A stretch of 64,000 nt of DNA, taken from Acidimicrobiaceae bacterium (GTDB lineage Bacteria; Actinomycetota; Acidimicrobiia; Acidimicrobiales; UBA8592). The notes beneath the pieces were generated by a model. It saw only the letters and a program-made list of their open reading frames with translations. It did not search any database and was not told the DNA's origin. Location of the stretch: assembly GCA_024641655.1 (NCBI GenBank), contig JAHECR010000009.1:33512-97511 (forward strand). The letters are read 5' to 3'. Of this stretch, positions 44,211 to 52,594 are shown piece by piece. Both the position numbers and the translations under genes were made by a program. The number at the start of each line of letters is the position of its first letter. Positions within the stretch are counted from its first letter, which is position 1.

Positions 44211-44842
44211 GCGAAGGCGATCATGGAGTCGCCGTTGGCCGGATCGATGTCTCCCAACAGCCCTCTGACGTCAGCGTCGATCTTTTCGGGCTTGGCGCTC
44301 TCGTGCGAGAACAAACACGTGAGGCTGCCATCACCGCGCACGGTGAAGCAGCGGTCGTCGTACGCGGTCGCGGTGATGCCGAAGCGCTTCGCGAAGCGTC
44401 GACCCCAGGCGCGTTCCTCACCGGAGGCCTTGTGCCCCGGTCGCGGTACGACCTCGTCGAGGTGGGCGAATAGCTCGAACCCACTCGCGTCGTCGAACCG
44501 GGTGCCGATCACGACGTCCTCGTCGGGGAAGGCCATGAGCGCTCGATGGAACATCTCCGCCATGATCCCGCGCAGGACGGTGTTGCGGCGGCTGGTGCGG
44601 GTCACCGCCCCGATCCCCATCAGCACCGCCGGCGTGCCCCCGATCCGCTCGAGGGTGGTGAAAACGAAGCCCTTCAGCTTGCCGTTGTCCCGTGCGGTGG
44701 TGACCAGCACCCATTCCTCGGCCTGCTTCGACAGCAGCCCCATGGAGAACGGATGAGGGGACTCGCTGACGAGCTCCTCCATCTCGCCGAGCTCGGCATC
44801 GGTCACCGAGGTGCAGTCCTTCGTCTCGACATCGATTGCCAT
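44171..44842 (-). CDS. Conserved hypothetical protein
   Basis: A 223-residue soluble protein. The wording WVLVTTARDNGKLKGFVF, ERIGGTPAVLMGIGAVTRTS and DVVIGTRFDDASGFELF suggests an acetyltransferase-like alpha/beta fold at residues 40-135, but no acetyl-CoA loop (Q/R-x-x-G-x-G/A) is evident. The C-terminal part (KPEKIDADVRGLLGDIDP) is mostly charged helix. I recall similar actinobacterial proteins without assigned function. It overlaps the nitroreductase gene by 40 bases and may be cotranscribed with it. Confidence 0.7.
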   Translation of the reverse strand: MAIDVETKDCTSVTDAELGEMEELVSESPHPFSMGLLSKQAEEWVLVTTARDNGKLKGFVFTTLERIGGTPAVLMGIGAVTRTSRRNTVLRGIMAEMFHRALMAFPDEDVVIGTRFDDASGFELFAHLDEVVPRPGHKASGEERAWGRRFAKRFGITATAYDDRCFTVRGDGSLTCLFSHESAKPEKIDADVRGLLGDIDPANGDSMIAFAWAMADKLEKLGS

Positions 44843-44977
44843 GTGTGGCGGAGCCCCCGAATGCTCAGAACAGTGGTGATCACAATGGTGATGAGGTCAC
44901 CAATTGCAGTCGCGATCCGCGATTCGTGCAACTCCGCCGAGCGATCGGGGCTGCCCGGAGGGTCGAACCGACCGGCT

Positions 44978-47900
44978 TCAGACGAGAACGGCGTCGGGCC
45001 CGAGGAGCACGCGAAGCTCTGCGACGAGCCCACTTTGGGCATCGACGCAGTAGTCCTGCGGGAGGCGGAGAACCTTGGACTCGCCGAGGTGGATGAACAC
45101 CTCGGCATCGCCCGGGTGTTCTTCGAGCAGGACCTTCAGCTGCTCGACCTGCCCGGCGCGTAGACCCGCTGGAGAGACACGGACCCGTACCGGCGGGCTC
45201 GACCCCGATTCGTCGGAGTCGAACATCGAGAGCTCCATGCAGATCAGCTTGGCGGTGTCGTCGCGCTTGTCGAAGCGCGCCTTCATGAGCACGATCCGAT
45301 CATCGGCGAGGATGTGGCCGATGTCGGTCATGGTGCGGGGGAAGACCATGACCTCCATGGACCCCTGCAGGTCCTCGAGGGTGAAGACGGCCATCAGGTC
45401 GCCCTTCTTGGTCCACTTCTTCTGCAAACCGGTGATGACCCCACCAACGGTGCGCACCGCTCCGTCGTCGAGGAGCTCCGCGTCGGCGATGGTGGCGTCG
45501 CACTTGCGACGCAACGCCGCCTCGACGCCCTTGAGGGGATGATCCGAGACGTAGAGGCCCAGCATCTCCTTCTCGTACGCGAGCCGGCGTGACTTGTCGA
45601 ACTCCTCGCTCGGAATGGTGATGCGCTCGCTGAAGACGTCGTCGTCGGCCGCGTCTCCGAACAGCGTCATCACCCCCATGTCGCGTTCGCGCCGACGGGC
45701 GACGGTCTGGTCGATGATCTGCTCGAACACCGCCAGCAAGCCCTGCCGGGGATGCCCGACCGCATCGAAGGAACCCGCCTTGATCATGGCCTCGATGGTG
45801 CGCTTGTTGAGGACCTGCATGTCGACCCGTTCGCAGAAATCGTAGAAGTCTGCGAACGGACCGTTCGCGTCACGCTCCCGGAGGAGGAGCTCGACGAGGC
45901 CTTCACCGACGTTGCGGATGGCGGAGAGGCCGAAGACGATCGTGCCCGGACCGGCTTCGCCGGCGGCGGGTAGCTCGGGGTGGAAGTCCATGCGGGCCCG
46001 ATTGACGTCGGGGACCACCACGTCGATGTCCATGACCCGGCACTCGTTGAGATAGACCGCCGCCTTGTCGAGGTTGCTCTTGACGCTCGTGAGCAGCGCC
46101 GACAGGTACTGCACCGGGTAGTGCGCCTTGAGAAAGGCGATCTGGTAGGCGATGTAGCCGTAGCCGTAGCTGTGGGACTTGTTGAACGCGTAGTCGGCGA
46201 ACTGGGCGATGATGTCGAACATCTCGACACCGAGCGCCTCGGTGTAGCCGGTGGCGACGACACCGTCGACGAACTTCTGCCGCTCCTTCTCCATCGCCTC
46301 ACGGATCTTCTTGCCCATCGCCTTGCGCAGCGAATCGGCTTCCGCAAGGGAGTACCCGGCGAACTTCTGCGCCATCCGCATCACGCTCTCCTGATAGATC
46401 ATCAGGCCGTACGTGTCGGCGAGGAGCGCCTCGGCATCGGGATGGATGTACTCGACGGGTTTGCGCCCGTTCTTGCGGTCGGCGTAGTCGTTGTGCATAT
46501 TTGCCGCCATCGGGCCGGGGCGGTACAGCGCGACGAGGGCGGCGACGTCTTCGAAGGTCGTCGGGGCGAGCGAACGCATCAACGCCCGCATCGGGGTCGA
46601 CTCCAGCTGGAAGACCCCGATCGAATTGCCCGCAGCCAGCAACTCGAACGTGGCGGCGTCGTCGAGGTCGACGTTGTCGATGTCGACGACCTCACCGGTG
46701 GTCCCGGTGATCAGGGCCAAGGTGTCGTCGATGATGTCGAGGTTGCGCAGCCCGAGGAAGTCCATCTTCAACAACCCGAGGTCTTCGACGCCGTGCATCT
46801 CGTACTGGGTGACGACCGGCGATTCCTCGATCGGCTTGCCGGCTTCGGGCTTGCGCTGGATCGGGAGGTACTCGGTGAGTGGATCCTTCGTGATCACCAC
46901 GGCGGCGGCATGGATACCGTCCTGGCGCCGCAGCCCCTCGAGACCCTTGGCGACCTCGACGACGCGGGCAACGTCGGCATCGGTCTCGACCATCTTGCGG
47001 AGGTCGGCGGCCATCTTGTAGCCGTCGGCGAACTTGGGGTGCTCCTCGAGGCACGCATACAGCGGAGTGTCCCGACCCATGACCAGTGGCGGCATGGCCT
47101 TGGCGACCTTGTCGCCGACGGCGTACGGGTACCCCAGCACCCGGGCGGCGTCTCGCACGGCTGCCCGCGCCTTGATCTGGCTGAAGGTGACGATCTGCGC
47201 GACGTGGTCCCGGCCGTAGCGCTCGGCAGCGTAACGGATCATCTCGTCGCGGTAGCGAGAGTCGAAGTCCATGTCGATGTCGGGCATCGAGATACGCGAC
47301 GGGTTGAGGAAGCGCTCGAACAGCAGGTCGTACTTGATGGGATCGAGGTCCGTGATGAACAGGCAGTAGGCGACGGCGCAACCCGCGGCGGACCCGCGCC
47401 CTGGGCCGACGCGGATGCCTTTCTCCCGAGCATGGCGGATCAGGTCCCAGGTGATGATGAAGTACGACGAGAACCCCATGTCGGAGATCGTCTTGAGCTC
47501 GTAGGTGAGCCGATCGGCGACCTCTTCGTCGAGGTGTTCCCCCCAGCGCTTCCGTGCCCCTTCCAGCGTCAGATGCCTGAGGTAGTCGTCGTCGGCGGTG
47601 AAGCCCTCCGGCAGCGGAAAGCGCGGGAGCAGCGGCTTCCCGAACTCGATCTCGACGTTGGAGCGCTCCGCGATCCACAACGAGTTGTCGCAGGCGACCT
47701 CGACCTCGGAGAACAGGCGGCGCATCTCGGCTGCGCTCTTCAAGTAGTGCTGGTCGCTCGAGAACTTGAACCGGTCGGGGTCGCTCATCAGCGACCCGGT
47801 CTGGACGCAGAGCAGCGCGTCGTGGGACTCGGCGTCGTGCTGATGGGTGTAATGGCTGTCGTTGGTGGCGAGCAGCGGGGCGCCGATCTTGCGGGCGATC

Positions 47901-48517
47901 TCGATGAGCTGCGGGTTGGTCTTGTGCTGTTCGGCGATCCCGTGGTCCTGGATCTCGACGAAGAGATTGTCGCGCCCGAAGATGTCCTGGAGCCGCCCGG
48001 CCTTCTCGTACGCGCCGCGCACATCGCCCGCCATCAGGGACTGCAGGACGTGACCGCCCAGACACCCGGTGCTCGCGATGACGCCGTCGGCGTGGTCGTT
48101 GAGGACCTCCCAGTCGACGCGAGGCTTGTAGTAATAGCCCTCCATGAACGCCCGGCTGGCGATCTGGATCAGGTTCTTGTAGCCGGTGTTGTTCTCTGCC
48201 AGCAGGGTCAGGTGGTAGTAGAGCTTGGCTCCCCCGTCGGTGTCCCCACCGGAGTCGTCGACACGGCCGCGGCGGCTCGGCCGCTCGTGACGCGTCTCGT
48301 GGGCCATGTAGGCCTCGGTGCCGATGATCGGCTTGACACCTTGGTCACGACAGGCGCGGTAGAAGTCGAGCGTGCCGTACATGTTGCCGTGGTCGGTCAT
48401 CCCCAGCGCCGGCTGGCCATCGGCTGCGGCGGCGGCCACCAGGTCATCGAGGCGCGCCGCGCCGTCGAGCATCGAGTACTCGGTGTGGACATGCAGATGG
48501 GTGAACGATGACGGCAC
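44978..48517 (-). CDS. dnaE: DNA polymerase III alpha subunit
   Basis: The replicative polymerase, 1179 residues. The N-terminal PHP domain has its metal motifs intact (FTHLHVHTEYSMLDGA, MTDHGNMYG, STGCLGG, ATNDSHYT), so it probably proofreads by itself, as known for mycobacterial DnaE1. The palm carries GPGRGSAAGC and the catalytic Asp pair in PDIDMDFD, followed by FNKSHSYGYGYIAYQ and a C-terminal OB fold (VGGVITGLQKKWTKKGDLM). It starts at GTG 48517. Inverted DnaA-box-like sites lie 51-71 bases upstream of the start. One gene of the minus-strand series after Bpa. Confidence 0.97.
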   Translation of the reverse strand: MPSSFTHLHVHTEYSMLDGAARLDDLVAAAAADGQPALGMTDHGNMYGTLDFYRACRDQGVKPIIGTEAYMAHETRHERPSRRGRVDDSGGDTDGGAKLYYHLTLLAENNTGYKNLIQIASRAFMEGYYYKPRVDWEVLNDHADGVIASTGCLGGHVLQSLMAGDVRGAYEKAGRLQDIFGRDNLFVEIQDHGIAEQHKTNPQLIEIARKIGAPLLATNDSHYTHQHDAESHDALLCVQTGSLMSDPDRFKFSSDQHYLKSAAEMRRLFSEVEVACDNSLWIAERSNVEIEFGKPLLPRFPLPEGFTADDDYLRHLTLEGARKRWGEHLDEEVADRLTYELKTISDMGFSSYFIITWDLIRHAREKGIRVGPGRGSAAGCAVAYCLFITDLDPIKYDLLFERFLNPSRISMPDIDMDFDSRYRDEMIRYAAERYGRDHVAQIVTFSQIKARAAVRDAARVLGYPYAVGDKVAKAMPPLVMGRDTPLYACLEEHPKFADGYKMAADLRKMVETDADVARVVEVAKGLEGLRRQDGIHAAAVVITKDPLTEYLPIQRKPEAGKPIEESPVVTQYEMHGVEDLGLLKMDFLGLRNLDIIDDTLALITGTTGEVVDIDNVDLDDAATFELLAAGNSIGVFQLESTPMRALMRSLAPTTFEDVAALVALYRPGPMAANMHNDYADRKNGRKPVEYIHPDAEALLADTYGLMIYQESVMRMAQKFAGYSLAEADSLRKAMGKKIREAMEKERQKFVDGVVATGYTEALGVEMFDIIAQFADYAFNKSHSYGYGYIAYQIAFLKAHYPVQYLSALLTSVKSNLDKAAVYLNECRVMDIDVVVPDVNRARMDFHPELPAAGEAGPGTIVFGLSAIRNVGEGLVELLLRERDANGPFADFYDFCERVDMQVLNKRTIEAMIKAGSFDAVGHPRQGLLAVFEQIIDQTVARRRERDMGVMTLFGDAADDDVFSERITIPSEEFDKSRRLAYEKEMLGLYVSDHPLKGVEAALRRKCDATIADAELLDDGAVRTVGGVITGLQKKWTKKGDLMAVFTLEDLQGSMEVMVFPRTMTDIGHILADDRIVLMKARFDKRDDTAKLICMELSMFDSDESGSSPPVRVRVSPAGLRAGQVEQLKVLLEEHPGDAEVFIHLGESKVLRLPQDYCVDAQSGLVAELRVLLGPDAVLV

Positions 48518-48567
48518 GGGCCTGGAGTGCTCCGGAGCGAACGATGGAGACGAGGATTCCCGGGCAC

Positions 48568-48588
48568 TCGTCCACAGGCTGTGGACGA
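48568..48588. promoter_or_regulatory. 21-bp palindrome of two inverted DnaA-box-like sites upstream of dnaE
   Basis: TCGTCCACAG (48568-48577) and CTGTGGACGA (48579-48588) are perfect 10-base arms around one G. Each arm contains TCGTCCACA, which fits the actinomycete DnaA-box consensus as I know it, (T/C)(T/C)(G/A/C)TCCACA. The pair lies 51-71 bases upstream of the dnaE start. Confidence 0.6.
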
Positions 48589-48605
48589 ATCACACGGCTG
48601 TGATT
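48588..48605. promoter_or_regulatory. Palindrome AATCACA-N4-TGTGATT upstream of dnaE
   Basis: Perfect 7-base arms around CGGC, immediately next to the DnaA-box palindrome (they share base 48588). The half-site order TCACA...TGTGA is the reverse of a CRP site, so CRP is not suggested; the binder is unknown. Confidence 0.45.
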
Positions 48606-48696
48606 TCTCGCCGCCCTCTTTCTATCGCGCGCGATCGCCCGGTGCCAGACCTGAATGTGCGGGTCGGCGCAGGCGACGAGCTGCGAGACGCAGTCG

Positions 48697-49218
48697 CTAG
48701 AGGTAGGTTCCGGGGCGGGTTTCGGGGCCCTCGCCAGGACCTGGTCGGCCGCCGGGGCCCTGGAAGCCAGGCGGCAGCGCGCCGCCCGAGGAGCGCATGT
48801 TGGCCAGCTGTTGCTGCGCGGCCATCTGCTGGGCGAACAACGTGGCCTGGATGCCTTGGATGAGACCCTCGAGCCATCCGACGAGCTGCGCTTCGGCCAC
48901 GCGGAGCTCCGACTCCGACGGCACCTCGTCGGTGCTGAACGGGAGCGTGATGCGATCGAGCTCCTCACGCAGATCCTGCGACAGCGCCGACCCGAGCTCG
49001 CGGACCGATGTCTCGTAGATGTCGCGCAGGCGGTCGCGACTGCGCTCGTCGAGGCTCGCCTCGCGCAGCTCCTCGAGCAACTGACGCAACATCGACCCGA
49101 CGCGCATCACCTTTGCCGGTGCCTCGATGAACTCGCCCTTCTGCGGGGAGTCGGGTTCGGGTTCGACCGAGACCACCTCGGTCTCGTCGGCGGTGACGTG
49201 CTCTGGGCTTTCGGTCAT
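48697..49218 (-). CDS. bpa: Bacterial proteasome activator (Bpa/PafE type)
   Basis: A 173-residue helical protein that matches the Bpa family: an acidic N-terminus, a long helical core (VMRVGSMLRQLLEELREASL, then ELRVAEAQLVGWLEGLIQGI and QATLFAQQMAAQQQL), a Gly/Pro-rich tail and a C-terminal GTYL. In Mycobacterium the ATP-independent ring docks on the 20S proteasome through a C-terminal GQYL; GTYL differs by one residue. It would promote degradation of unfolded proteins. ATG 49218 is 7 bases after TAGGTT (minus strand), so it is probably leaderless; the longer frame to 49251 is rejected. Confidence 0.88.
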   Translation of the reverse strand: MTESPEHVTADETEVVSVEPEPDSPQKGEFIEAPAKVMRVGSMLRQLLEELREASLDERSRDRLRDIYETSVRELGSALSQDLREELDRITLPFSTDEVPSESELRVAEAQLVGWLEGLIQGIQATLFAQQMAAQQQLANMRSSGGALPPGFQGPGGRPGPGEGPETRPGTYL

Positions 49219-49225
49219 GGCTGCA

Positions 49226-49231
49226 AACCTA
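49226..49231 (-). promoter_or_regulatory. Candidate -10 box TAGGTT for bpa
   Basis: On the minus strand TAGGTT ends 7 bases before ATG 49218; part of TATAGGTT. Confidence 0.45.
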
Positions 49232-49282
49232 TAGCGACTCGATACCCACATGCGTACCCGTCAGCACCCCGCCGGCGGATCG

Positions 49283-50395
49283 TCACACCACCGCAGTGTG
49301 GAGCGGCACGACCATCTCCGCCGGGGTGAGCGACCCGTGCCGGGACTGCAGCAGCGGACCAGGAGATGCCCCGTCGACCAGCGCGCCGTCCCCGCACACG
49401 ACGACGGCCACATCGCCGAGGCGGGCCCGAGCCGGCGGGGTCACGTCGCCGAGCCACCGCTCGTCGAGCACCTGCTCGACGGAGCGGACCCAGGCATGGT
49501 CGCCGTGGTGATCCAGCGCGGCCGCGAGCAGGTCGCCGCTGCGCCCACCGCGCGCATGGAGCCATACGAAGCGCGGCTCCCCGGAGATCACCTGGGTGTT
49601 GGCGAGCACCTCCGGCGCGAGCTGGGTGAGGTTGTCACCCACCTGGACTTGTCCGTGGTCCGCGCTCACGACCAGCGCTACCCCGGCGGGCAGCGCATCG
49701 AGGAGGGCGCCGACGAGACGGTCGACATGGCCGAGCTCCGCGTCGTAGTGGGCGCCGAGGCCCGTGATGTGGGCCACCTTGTCGATGCCGTCGTAGTACG
49801 CGTAGACGAACCGAGCGCCACCGTCGAGCGCTGCCCTGACCTCGACGGGGAGGGAGCTCGGGAGGGCGAAGCCCCGATAGGCGCTGCCACGGAGATGGGC
49901 CGCCGTGAACGACGAGGTTGCGAATTCACGCGCGGAGACCACCGGGGGTGCAGTCCCGAGGAACGGCTCGACGGGTTGGATGTCGAGGGGGTCGACGCGG
50001 TCGGAGACATCACCGCGCGCACTCGACCACCGAAGGGTGTTGACGACCTCGCCACCGGTCCAGAGCTTGTACCCGACGATGCCGTGCTCCCCTGGCGGCA
50101 CCCCGGTCGCGATGCTGGTGAGCGCGCTCGACGTCGTCGACGGGGCGACGGTGACGATACGACCCGGGGTCATGGTGTGCAGGGTGGGGGCATGCTCACG
50201 CCGGTCGGCGAGCTGTTCGGCACCGAGTCCGTCGAGCACGAGCAGGACGACCCGGCGAGCGTCGAGCACCTCGTCGGGGATCCATCCCTGCCCGATGTCG
50301 CGATGCGCGAGGAGCGCCGGAACGAGGTTGGTGACACAGGGCCCCGCGTAGTCGGGGATCAGGGGCACCCCCGCGGCCGCGCTCGACGACGTCAT
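49283..50395 (-). CDS. Alkaline-phosphatase-superfamily phosphodiesterase/nucleotide pyrophosphatase
   Basis: A 370-residue enzyme of the nucleotide pyrophosphatase/phosphodiesterase class. The metal and nucleophile motifs are VLLVLDGLG (Asp), APSTTSSALTSIATGVPPG (Thr nucleophile), YYDGIDKVAHITG (Asp, His), VVSADHGQ (Asp, His) and a late His in SRHGSLTPAEM. No signal peptide is seen, so it is probably cytoplasmic. ATG 50395 follows a TACCCT box by 6 bases (minus strand). The substrate is unknown. Confidence 0.88.
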   Translation of the reverse strand: MTSSSAAAGVPLIPDYAGPCVTNLVPALLAHRDIGQGWIPDEVLDARRVVLLVLDGLGAEQLADRREHAPTLHTMTPGRIVTVAPSTTSSALTSIATGVPPGEHGIVGYKLWTGGEVVNTLRWSSARGDVSDRVDPLDIQPVEPFLGTAPPVVSAREFATSSFTAAHLRGSAYRGFALPSSLPVEVRAALDGGARFVYAYYDGIDKVAHITGLGAHYDAELGHVDRLVGALLDALPAGVALVVSADHGQVQVGDNLTQLAPEVLANTQVISGEPRFVWLHARGGRSGDLLAAALDHHGDHAWVRSVEQVLDERWLGDVTPPARARLGDVAVVVCGDGALVDGASPGPLLQSRHGSLTPAEMVVPLHTAVV

Positions 50396-50401
50396 GGCGT
50401 C

Positions 50402-50407
50402 AGGGTA
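50402..50407 (-). promoter_or_regulatory. Candidate -10 box TACCCT for the phosphodiesterase gene
   Basis: On the minus strand TACCCT ends 6 bases before ATG 50395; leaderless arrangement. Confidence 0.45.
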
Positions 50408-50462
50408 GAGGCGGCCCGACCCCAGACCGACGGCCTTCGCGGTCACGGGCCACCGCGCCCCG

Positions 50463-50468
50463 TATGCT
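50463..50468 (+). promoter_or_regulatory. Candidate -10 box TATGCT for the Rrf2 regulator gene
   Basis: TATGCT ends 7 bases before the GTG at 50476; leaderless arrangement. Confidence 0.45.
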
Positions 50469-50475
50469 GGCGGGT

Positions 50476-50910
50476 GTGAAGGTGTCCACCCGCGGGGACT
50501 ACGCGTGCCGGGCGTTGCTCTCGCTGGCGCTCAACGCCGAAGGCGAGCCGACGTCGGTGCGCGACATCGCCGAGCGCACGGGACTCCCGCAGCCCTATCT
50601 CGAGCAGATCCTCTTGGCGCTCAAGGGGGCAGGCCTCGTCCGCTCCAAGCGTGGCGTCAACGGCGGCTACCTCCTGGCGCGACCACCGGAGGACATCCTC
50701 CTCAGCCAGATCGTCAGCGCCGTCGATGGACCGATCGTCGCAGGGGATTTCGGCGAGCCGCATGCCGACGGTGCCTGCGACCACGAGGGCCAGTGCGTGC
50801 TGCTCGCCGTGTGGGCCCATGTCGGCGACCACATGCGCAAGTTGCTCGACTCCTACCGCCTCAGCGACATCGCCGAGATGGCCCGCGGCAACGAGTCCTG
50901 GCCGAGCTGA
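50476..50910 (+). CDS. Rrf2-family transcriptional regulator
   Basis: A 144-residue winged-helix regulator (MKVSTRGDYACRALLSLAL, then SVRDIAERTGLPQPYLEQIL and VRSKRGVNGGYLLARPPEDI, typical of IscR/NsrR/RsrR). In the cluster loop it has ACDHEGQCVLLAVW: two cysteines aligning with Cys98 and Cys104 of IscR, with the Cys92 counterpart absent. It might bind an incomplete or different Fe-S cluster, or none. The start is GTG 50476 (MKVSTRGDY); a start at 50464 would overlap the -10 box. Confidence 0.9.
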   Translation: MKVSTRGDYACRALLSLALNAEGEPTSVRDIAERTGLPQPYLEQILLALKGAGLVRSKRGVNGGYLLARPPEDILLSQIVSAVDGPIVAGDFGEPHADGACDHEGQCVLLAVWAHVGDHMRKLLDSYRLSDIAEMARGNESWPS

Positions 50911-50925
50911 TCTTCGCTCGCGTCC

Positions 50926-51840
50926 TCAACGGAGCGAGTCGACCAGCAGGCGCAGGTCGTCGGGGATCTCCGAGGTGAACCTCATCGCCTCGCCGGTGGC
51001 GGGGTGGACGAACCCGAGCACTTCGGCGTGCAAGGCCGGACGATGCAAGGTCACCGGGGGGTGGCCGCGCCCGTAGACGTCGTCGCCCACCACCGGGTGA
51101 CCGATCGCTGCCAGGTGCACCCGGATCTGGTGGGTGCGACCGGTCTCGAGACGGCACCGCACCACGGTCATGGGAAAGGGCTCGTCATGGCGAGTGAGCA
51201 CCTCGTAGTGGGTGCGAGCCTCGCGCCCGTCGGCGACGACGCCTTGTCGTTGCGGGTTACGCCTGCTGCGCCCGAGGCGAGCGTCGATCACACCGCGATC
51301 GTTCTCGAGGTGACCGACGACGACCGCGAGGTAGCGGCGCTCGACGGTGCGTTCCTGGAGCTGGACCACGAGCGCTTCGTAGGCTTCGGCAGTGCGAGCG
51401 ACCATGAGGGCGCCACTGGTGCCCTTGTCCAACCGGTGCACCACGCCGGGCCGTGTCGGGTCGCCGACCTCGGCAAGCTCGGGGAATCGTGCGAGGAGAC
51501 CGTTCACCATGGTCCCACCGTGAGTTCCCGATCCCGGATGGACCACGAGCCCGGGGGGCTTGTCGACGATGATCACGTGATCGTCGACGAACAGCACCGG
51601 CACGACGACCGTGGGATCCGCCGATGGGACGTCGTCGCCCGAGAGCTCGGTGTCGTCGAGTTCGATGAGATCGCCCTCGATCACCTTGTCGGCACCCTTG
51701 CGCACGGGGATACCGTTGCGGCGAACCGCACGCTGCTCGATCAACGATGCCGCCTCCGAACGGCTGCAGTCGGCCACGAAGGCGACGACACGATCGACGC
51801 GCTCCCCCGCGAGTGCCGCCGGCACGGTCTCGCAGATCAC
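50926..51840 (-). CDS. rluD: RluD-type 23S rRNA pseudouridine synthase
   Basis: A 304-residue enzyme with an S4 RNA-binding domain (about 8-65: RSEAASLIEQRAVRRNG) and a pseudouridine synthase core. The catalytic Asp is in GVVHRLDKGTSGALMVA; other blocks are VDKPPGLVVHPGSG and LETGRTHQIRVHLAAIGHPV. It modifies uridines in 23S rRNA; whether the exact RluD sites apply is not known. GTG 51840 is chosen because it starts the S4 domain and avoids overlap with the dksA-like gene. Confidence 0.93.
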   Translation of the reverse strand: MICETVPAALAGERVDRVVAFVADCSRSEAASLIEQRAVRRNGIPVRKGADKVIEGDLIELDDTELSGDDVPSADPTVVVPVLFVDDHVIIVDKPPGLVVHPGSGTHGGTMVNGLLARFPELAEVGDPTRPGVVHRLDKGTSGALMVARTAEAYEALVVQLQERTVERRYLAVVVGHLENDRGVIDARLGRSRRNPQRQGVVADGREARTHYEVLTRHDEPFPMTVVRCRLETGRTHQIRVHLAAIGHPVVGDDVYGRGHPPVTLHRPALHAEVLGFVHPATGEAMRFTSEIPDDLRLLVDSLR

Positions 51841-51883
51841 CGACCGGGATCCGACATCGACGCCTCGCGTGTCGCGAACTCGC

Positions 51884-52594
51884 TCAGCGCCGGGTACCGA
51901 ACCCGCCGGCCTTGTACTCCACGCGCTCGGAGGCCCAGGGGATCGCCTCCAGGCGTTCCCGAGGTATCGGTTTCCCGCTGACCACGCAATAGCCGTACGT
52001 ACCGGCATCGAGGCGGGCCAGGGCGGCATCGATCTCCTCGACGGCCGCCCTCGCATGGGCGCTCAGAGCGAGGTCGCGTTCGCGCTCGACTGCGAGGGTG
52101 TCGCCCTCGCCGCCTTCCTCGTCGAACTGGACGTCGCCCGGTTCGCGGGCCTCGATGAGCGAGTCGGCCTCGGCCTTCAGCGACTCTGCAGACTTGACGT
52201 ACCGGCTGCGCTCCTCGAGGAGCATGGTGCGTTGCTCGTCCAGGAACGCCTGGTCGAACGTCTCCCCGCTGTCGGACACCGCGGTCGTCACGTTGGATGT
52301 GGTCTTTCTGTTCGGGGCGGCCTTGCTGGCCATCGCCTTTGCGGGCGCTGCCTTCTTCGCGGGCGCTGCCTTCTTCGCGGGCGCTGCCTTCTTCACCGCA
52401 GCTGCCTTCTTCGCGGGCGCTGCCTTCTTCACCGCAGCTGCCTTCTTCGCGGGCGCTGCCCTCTTCGCGGGCGCTGCCTTCTTCACCGCAGCTGCCTTCT
52501 TCGCCGGCGCTGCCTTCTTCACCGCAGCTGCCTTCTTCGCCGGCGCCTTCGCGACGGTGGCCTTCTTTGGTGCTGACTTCTTTGCCGAGGCCAT
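51884..52594 (-). CDS. DksA/TraR-like protein with a long Ala-Lys-Pro repeat domain
   Basis: A 236-residue protein. Residues about 14-85 are repeats of AAPAKKAAAVKK, resembling bacterial histone-H1-like DNA-binding tails; residues 105-236 match the TraR/DksA fold (coiled coil LDEQRTMLLEERSRY, then GDTLAVERERDLALSA and GTYGYCVVSGKPIPRERLEA). The zinc finger is degenerate: only one of four cysteines is left. It may bind DNA through the tail and RNA polymerase through the coiled coil (inference). ATG 52594 has GAGG five bases before it; ATG 52609 is an alternative. Confidence 0.85.
   Translation of the reverse strand: MASAKKSAPKKATVAKAPAKKAAAVKKAAPAKKAAAVKKAAPAKRAAPAKKAAAVKKAAPAKKAAAVKKAAPAKKAAPAKKAAPAKAMASKAAPNRKTTSNVTTAVSDSGETFDQAFLDEQRTMLLEERSRYVKSAESLKAEADSLIEAREPGDVQFDEEGGEGDTLAVERERDLALSAHARAAVEEIDAALARLDAGTYGYCVVSGKPIPRERLEAIPWASERVEYKAGGFGTRR
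52341..52547. repeat. In-frame 36-bp repeat array in the dksA-like gene
   Basis: About six degenerate units of 36 bp or 18 bp encode AAPAKKAAAVKK-type repeats (basic, alanine-rich). Near-identical units such as GCTGCCTTCTTCACCGCA are likely to vary in number between strains by slippage. Confidence 0.85.

Noticed and set aside
45980..48511. Plus-strand open frame of about 840 codons opposite dnaE
   Set aside because: Antisense shadow; dnaE motifs are complete on the minus strand.
48588..48605. CRP-type operator
   Set aside because: Half-sites are in the reverse order (TCACA before TGTGA) with 4-base spacing.
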